Below are positions 42,563-46,422 of a stretch of 46,422 nucleotides of DNA, in pieces. A program made the translations under genes and the position numbers. How positions within the stretch are numbered: the stretch's first letter is position 1; every line of letters begins with the position of its first letter. The DNA lies in the IMG/VR virus record IMGVR_UViG_3300032462_000014, positions 1 to 46,422 of that record; one strand, written 5' to 3'. The notes beneath the pieces were generated by a model. The model was not told where the DNA came from. It ran no database searches and worked only from the letters and a program-made list of their open reading frames with translations. The DNA comes from a virus.

Positions 42563-42730
42563 GAAAATTAGAAGGGAAGATTGAGAAATTTATAATCTAT
42601 TTTCTCTTATAGATACCGAGGGAATTCACAATCATATTTTATTATAAATAATAGGATTGCTAGTTTTAGTATAGATCTTCACTATATAATTTATCAGTAT
42701 AAGATCTATCTTCTCCAAATAATTGATCAT
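42563..42730. other. Intergenic region with second late-type motif and repeated AGATCT elements
   Basis: I see no convincing gene in this stretch. It holds a second TATTATTTATAATAAAA motif (42637-42652, coding strand) and a repeated AGTATA(A)GATCT element (42669-42680 and 42698-42710). A 32-aa frame (42632-42730) exists but lies across the motif and has no other support. Confidence 0.5.
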
Positions 42731-42970
42731 TTAAAATATTTTAATTATTTGGTTTTCCTTAGTAAGGATGTTAATTTTAAAGTAATTATCCAAGGATTGT
42801 ATAAAATTAACCATATGGCCCCTCTGATTCAAAAACTCTATTATAAATGAAAACTTATCCCCTTCCAACTCCCCACCTTCACTTATAAAAAGATTCCAAA
42901 CCAAATTATTAAAATCTAAACAAAATCTCATTTGTATATAATTATCTCTTGACGTTTTTAATTCCTTCAT
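42731..42970 (-). CDS. Small hypothetical protein
   Basis: A 79-aa protein (MKELKTSRDNYIQMRFCLDF ... EFLNQRGHMVNFIQSLDNYF). No family recognised. Its ATG overlaps the kinase gene stop by 4 nt, so it is in the RNA-repair operon. Confidence 0.68.
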   Translation of the reverse strand: MKELKTSRDNYIQMRFCLDFNNLVWNLFISEGGELEGDKFSFIIEFLNQRGHMVNFIQSLDNYFKINILTKENQIIKIF

Positions 42971-43380
42971 AATATTCTAGTAAAATTGTCATACATTCTT
43001 CTGATTACTTTTTCTCCTACAGGATTTTCTCTACCTAAATCTCTTTTGATAGCTTCCTCCACTTCTATATCAAATATTTTGTATTCAACATCTCCTAATA
43101 TACTACAAAACTCAACTAATTGATTTAAGTATTTCTTATTACAGTTTGTTTGATCTACTATAACATCGTAACCATAGGCTATAGCAGTAATAATGCTAGA
43201 ATTTACTAGGTCTGTAACTAGTTTTTCTAATATAGAATCCCCCATGGGTATTGCTTTTAACATCAAACGAAATCCATCTCTAGAGATCCTAACATAACTT
43301 TCATTTTCTTGTACAAACTTTTTTGACCAAGTAGTTTTACCGGATCCTGGTATTCCAATAGTTAATATAACTTTTTTCAT
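42967..43380 (-). CDS. pnk: Polynucleotide 5'-kinase, kinase domain only (T4 Pnk-like)
   Basis: A 137-aa protein matching the kinase half of T4 polynucleotide kinase: P-loop GIPGSGKTTW (9-18), ISRDGFR (the NRDDYR-like catalytic segment), DQTNCNKKYLNQL (the DTNxN region), KIFDIEVEEAIKRDLGREN and VIRRMYDNF. The C-terminal phosphatase domain of T4 Pnk is missing. It would phosphorylate 5'-OH RNA ends left by ribonucleases. The RNA ligase gene follows upstream with 4 nt overlap, giving a kinase-ligase unit for tRNA repair. A HAD phosphatase that could remove 3'-phosphates is in the 13.3-15.6-kb fusion. Confidence 0.88.
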   Translation of the reverse strand: MKKVILTIGIPGSGKTTWSKKFVQENESYVRISRDGFRLMLKAIPMGDSILEKLVTDLVNSSIITAIAYGYDVIVDQTNCNKKYLNQLVEFCSILGDVEYKIFDIEVEEAIKRDLGRENPVGEKVIRRMYDNFTRIL

Positions 43381-44438
43381 AATATTCGGTGTTTAGGTTT
43401 TATTGTTTTCCAGATTATATCTTTATAATCTTTTTTATCTAACATCCTGAATAATATTACAGGATATTTCTTCTTACTGGCTTGGAATGCAAATTCTTTC
43501 CTATCATCCTCTCCAGTTTTAAGTATCACCTCCATATAATCCAACCAAGACGTCATGTTTATCATCTTAGTTTTATTCTCCAAGCCCCTTTCAAAATCCT
43601 TTATCTTATCATAAATCTCATCAGGAACATCTTTCAATATATCCTCTACTTTACCTCCATCTTTCAGTATTTCCCATATTGAAAGTGTAGATAGATTTGT
43701 CATCACTTTATGTAGTCTTATGTAGTCTTCAAACTTAATCTTGACTCTATAATCGTCTTTAAACCTTAAAACATATCCTTCCTTGTTTTTAAAATTATGG
43801 GATTTCAAATTCATATATTCACTTTCTATGAAATTGGCCTTTCCCTTTCTAGTATCCAAATAATATTTTAAAGGAACATTCTCCATAAGTGTATTTCTGA
43901 ATAACGGTCCATTCATCTCATCATAACCTAAAAAGGCAGTTATAAACTTACACATTTCTTCCTCATATAAGACAACTATTCTATTGTCTTTATATATTAT
44001 TTCAAATATATAAGTAAATGTAGTATCAAAATCTGATTCTTTAAAGTTTTCCCACATCCATTTTTCAGCCCATTTGGCCTGATCAGATTCAAATGATCCT
44101 CTTGTTGCAAATATCCATTGTCCTTGATACCAAAACATCATACCCATACTACCATCAAGTTTCTCTTGAATGATATAAGGTTGATTACAAATCATATTCA
44201 TAACTTCTGGTGAATTTGCTATTTCTTCATAGTTGAAAAATTTATCAAAGGATTTAGCAATAAAATCTCCCTTAGTATTGGTCACTAATCCCCTACATTT
44301 TAATAGAAGGGGTGTCCATTCTCTTGAAAACTGTACCTGTTCAGTATAATTCCATATAACCAAATCTAAAGTTGGATGTGTTTGACATCTAACCTTTCCT
44401 TGGTCTAGTAATTCATTGAGTTCTTTGATACAATTCAT
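43377..44438 (-). CDS. RNA ligase, Rnl1-type
   Basis: A 353-aa nucleotidyltransferase. Motif I is YIIQEKLDGSMGMMF with K93 as the nucleophile. Upstream is LLKCRGLVTN (a substrate arginine), then IFATRGSF (motif Ia/III region), TYIFEIIYKDNRIVV (motif IIIa), NKEGYVLRFKDDY (motif IV), and VKIKFEDYIRLH (motif V with two lysines). These are the features of T4 Rnl1-type ligases that reseal cut tRNA anticodon loops. Adjacent to the 5'-kinase with an ATGA overlap. Confidence 0.9.
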   Translation of the reverse strand: MNCIKELNELLDQGKVRCQTHPTLDLVIWNYTEQVQFSREWTPLLLKCRGLVTNTKGDFIAKSFDKFFNYEEIANSPEVMNMICNQPYIIQEKLDGSMGMMFWYQGQWIFATRGSFESDQAKWAEKWMWENFKESDFDTTFTYIFEIIYKDNRIVVLYEEEMCKFITAFLGYDEMNGPLFRNTLMENVPLKYYLDTRKGKANFIESEYMNLKSHNFKNKEGYVLRFKDDYRVKIKFEDYIRLHKVMTNLSTLSIWEILKDGGKVEDILKDVPDEIYDKIKDFERGLENKTKMINMTSWLDYMEVILKTGEDDRKEFAFQASKKKYPVILFRMLDKKDYKDIIWKTIKPKHRIL

Positions 44439-44510
44439 TTTTCTAAAAATTTACCGTTCCTCCCTGTATAGTATTTAAAACAAAAGTTGTATTTGTATGA
44501 TTTTTTGTTT

Positions 44511-45560
44511 TCAGTATAATACAATTTTCTCCATCAACATTTGTCTTGCTCGAGTTGAGACTTCCTTCTGAACTTCAGATGGTGTCAAATTAGAGGCCCC
44601 CAAAACATCAATTTCTTCTGTGAATATATCATCTTTTATCCATTTCAAAAACTCACCAGTTTTCTTTATATCTAATTCAGGATTTGATTCCTGAATGGCT
44701 TGATTTACCCTATTAATGGTAACAGAGTAATTAACGAAATCAGCAACAGCCCCCATAACTTCCGGATCAACCTCAGCTAAGGTTTTAACTTTGGAAACAG
44801 AATGTTTTTCACCTTTTACCTTGAATTTGTAAACCCTACCGTTCCATTTACCCGTCCAAACAATCCCTTCCCCTATTCCTTTTACTCCTAATTTTAAGGC
44901 TACAGGACATTGTTCTTCAACCTTATTGATTAACTCAACAAGTTCATTTGTTGCTAACTTAGGATTAACAAAATCAATCTCCATACTATAGACAGGAAAG
45001 TCATAAATTGAAAAGACATTTTGATGTCTATAGGACCATGTTATTGTAGAGTTTAAAATTTCTCTTACATCTACCCACTCATTATCCTCTTTCTCTGAAT
45101 TATGTGCAATTTTAATTCCAAAGATAAAGAAGGATTTTGAAATACTGGAAATTCCTACTCCTTTTTGAATACCTTCACCTGCCCACTCACCATAAACTAT
45201 TAAAGTATCATCCTCTTGAAGTGATAATTTATCATGAATTTCAATCATAAGATCCTTAAAGAATTCCTTGGTCTCCCCTAACAATATAAAAGATGTAAAA
45301 CCAAAATGAGATCCACCATCCCCTTTCTTTATAACACGATTTCTAGTTTGAATTGCAATACCATCTTTAGGAGAATATCTCACGGAAGCATTTGTCCCAT
45401 GTAACTTAACTGTACCTTCAAATAATATTTTTGGAAGGACAGGATTGGGATTGTAAATAATTTCTCCATGTTCATCCTTACCTTCGTAAGATGCATGTTT
45501 ATTGACATTAAAAACTATGTTTCTAAACTGTTCAACCTTTGGGAATTTTATTGTATTCAT
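44511..45560 (-). CDS. RNA ligase, Rnl2-type
   Basis: A 349-aa nucleotidyltransferase. Motif I is FEGTVKLHGTNASVRY (K52), followed by AIQTRNRVIKKGDGGSHFGF (motif Ia/III), LIVYGEWAGEGIQKGVG (motif III), SFFIFGIKI (IIIa), GEGIVWTGKW (motif IV) and VYKFKVKGEKHSVSKVK (motif V). This is the Rnl2 pattern, which seals nicks in double-stranded RNA. The C-terminal 100 residues are helical, as in T4 Rnl2. It lies 72 nt upstream of the Rnl1-type gene, so both ligases are in one region. Confidence 0.92.
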   Translation of the reverse strand: MNTIKFPKVEQFRNIVFNVNKHASYEGKDEHGEIIYNPNPVLPKILFEGTVKLHGTNASVRYSPKDGIAIQTRNRVIKKGDGGSHFGFTSFILLGETKEFFKDLMIEIHDKLSLQEDDTLIVYGEWAGEGIQKGVGISSISKSFFIFGIKIAHNSEKEDNEWVDVREILNSTITWSYRHQNVFSIYDFPVYSMEIDFVNPKLATNELVELINKVEEQCPVALKLGVKGIGEGIVWTGKWNGRVYKFKVKGEKHSVSKVKTLAEVDPEVMGAVADFVNYSVTINRVNQAIQESNPELDIKKTGEFLKWIKDDIFTEEIDVLGASNLTPSEVQKEVSTRARQMLMEKIVLY

Positions 45561-45569
45561 GTTCTTTAA

Positions 45570-45704
45570 TTATTTTTTAAGGTTCTTAGTTTCTTCTTTT
45601 AATTTAACATAGAACTCCTTTGATTTAATTTGGAAATACGTTTCCATATCTTTTCCCCTCCATCTTTCTTTTAGGATGTCTAATACTCTGTTCATGTTTT
45701 TCAT
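45570..45704 (-). CDS. Small basic protein
   Basis: A 44-aa gene: MKNMNRVLDILKERWRGKDM then a lysine-rich helix ending LKEETKNLKK. The early-type promoter P6 ends 8 nt before its ATG, giving a very short leader. It begins a unit leading into the RNA ligases. No family recognised. Confidence 0.65.
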   Translation of the reverse strand: MKNMNRVLDILKERWRGKDMETYFQIKSKEFYVKLKEETKNLKK

Positions 45705-45711
45705 TTATATC

Positions 45712-45743
45712 TAAATATAACATCTCTATCTTGGGGAGCCAAA
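45712..45743 (-). promoter_or_regulatory. Early-type promoter P6 before RNA ligase unit
   Basis: Coding strand TTTGG (45743-45739), 19 nt, TATATTTA (45719-45712), with CCCCTG before the -35 box and GATGT before the -10 box. Confidence 0.75.
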
Positions 45744-45754
45744 CAGGGGTTCTT

Positions 45755-46366
45755 TCATACCCACCATCCAGGAATTTTATATGCCATGTAATTGAATAAA
45801 ACACGTTTTGCCTTTTCATGTAAACTCATACTCATATGAAATGCAATATTTTCACATTCCTCCGGAGTGAATTCCTCTCCAACCCTGTTGGTCTTTAATT
45901 TAGCCTTTCTATATTCATTAGGGTACAATTTAAAGTACTCTGGGAATTTATGTCCTGTTATCTCAGATTCACATCTATAAAATTTCTCCATTCTATCTCC
46001 CCTCTTTTCCTCAAACTCGGTCCATAAAAATGCAGATTCATGGTAATCAAGATACTCCAGATTATAGAATTCATCATCAACCTTTTTTAAGAGTTCGATG
46101 ACAACTTTCATACTTTTGCTTTCTTCTTCCCAATATTCGATTATCTTACTTCCTTTTTCTGACATATATACTTCCATGTCAGTAATATTTTTTATGAGAA
46201 TTTTATAAATCCCATTATTATCCCAAGGTCGTAACTTCCACAACAAGGGGATCCATGTCATTATCCTCCATATACTTTTAAAGAATTCTCTAATGGGATA
46301 CCATATATCATATAATATATCGTATAGTTTTTTTCCTATTACACTTCTCTTCTTTTGTGATCTCAT
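45755..46366 (-). CDS. Hypothetical protein
   Basis: A 203-aa protein. The N-terminal 45 residues are basic with hydrophobic, Trp-rich stretches (YDILYDIWYPIREFFKSIWR, then IMTWIPLLWKL), possibly membrane-interacting. The rest is acidic/helical with YHESAFLWTEFEEKRG and TPEECENIAFHMSMSLHEK. No family recognised. It ends just upstream of the P6 -35 box. Confidence 0.68.
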   Translation of the reverse strand: MRSQKKRSVIGKKLYDILYDIWYPIREFFKSIWRIMTWIPLLWKLRPWDNNGIYKILIKNITDMEVYMSEKGSKIIEYWEEESKSMKVVIELLKKVDDEFYNLEYLDYHESAFLWTEFEEKRGDRMEKFYRCESEITGHKFPEYFKLYPNEYRKAKLKTNRVGEEFTPEECENIAFHMSMSLHEKAKRVLFNYMAYKIPGWWV

Positions 46367-46369
46367 TTT

Positions 46370-46422
46370 TTATGCTTTTTTAAATTGTTCCTCATTGAAT
46401 TTTGTATCCGCAAGTACAAACC
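46370..46422 (-). CDS. Partial gene, C-terminus only
   Basis: The last 17 codons of a minus-strand frame (FVLADTKFNEEQFKKA, then TAA). The rest is beyond the right edge. The alternative frame ending at 46364 also stays open, so the frame choice is an inference from the natural-looking sequence. No function can be given. Confidence 0.45.
   Translation of the reverse strand, partial: FVLADTKFNEEQFKKA

Noticed and set aside
42632-42730. 32-codon frame in the gap before the TIM-barrel-like gene
   Set aside because: Very short, low-complexity, and lies over a late-type motif; no sign of translation.
45625-45819. Open frame of 64 codons on the minus strand
   Set aside because: It overlaps the P6 promoter and the 3' end of the 203-aa gene, and conflicts with the better 44-aa gene at 45570-45704.
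1-46422. CRISPR array, IS element or integrase
   Set aside because: No regularly spaced repeats, terminal inverted repeats, transposase or recombinase motifs seen; the repeats found are coding tandem duplications.

Overview
The window is a dense, AT-rich stretch of a large tailed-phage genome of the T4-like (myovirus) type. Every recognisable gene lies on the minus strand, so transcription runs from right to left. T4-type hallmarks are a gp17-like large terminase, a gp20-like portal, gp6-, gp25- and gp5-like baseplate proteins, a probable gp55-like late sigma factor, an Rnl1-type and an Rnl2-type RNA ligase, and a T4 Pnk-like kinase. The host is probably a member of Bacteroidetes, perhaps a marine or freshwater flavobacterium. 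This is inferred from promoters of the TTTG / TAnnTTT type, from a secreted peptidoglycan-binding-like protein with a Bacteroidetes-style leader and cysteine segment, from a phage lipoprotein, and from AT-rich leaders with few Shine-Dalgarno sequences.

Right end (about 36.3-46.4 kb), early/middle-type genes: small unknown genes, the two RNA ligases and the 5'-kinase in one tight block, a TIM-barrel glycosidase-like protein, small membrane proteins, a lipoprotein, a DUF932-like protein, a secreted peptidoglycan-binding-like protein, an HExxH metallopeptidase-like protein and an HD-domain protein. Four of the six copies of a strict promoter lie here (TTTGG, exactly 19 bp, TATATTTA). A strong hairpin terminator stands at 39.72 kb.

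Middle (18.6-36.0 kb), virion genes: the gp55-like factor, gp5-like hub protein, a 598-aa structural protein, gp25, gp6, a DNRLRE-like protein, a 2067-aa adhesin-like protein with a LamG-like region, and three smaller tail or adhesin proteins, two of them paralogs.

11.5-18.6 kb, an accessory/replication island: a GIY-YIG-like nuclease, then a promoter of the early type in front of a DnaG-like primase and a RecB-like nuclease, then a kinase and a 738-aa protein that fuses a nucleotidyltransferase, two HExxH-type regions and a HAD phosphatase. Several small basic or acidic proteins follow, one of which appears to start at ATA.

0-11.5 kb: possible head-associated proteins with in-frame tandem duplications, an FAD-dependent oxidoreductase, an NTPase, a DUF6884-like protein, terminase, portal, and a possible core or scaffold protein running off the left edge.

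Two regulatory signals organise the window. The host-like early promoter occurs six times. A second motif (ATATTTATAATAAA and close variants, read on the coding strand) occurs about twelve times, mostly just upstream of structural or late operons. It is the best candidate for the site read by the gp55-like sigma factor.
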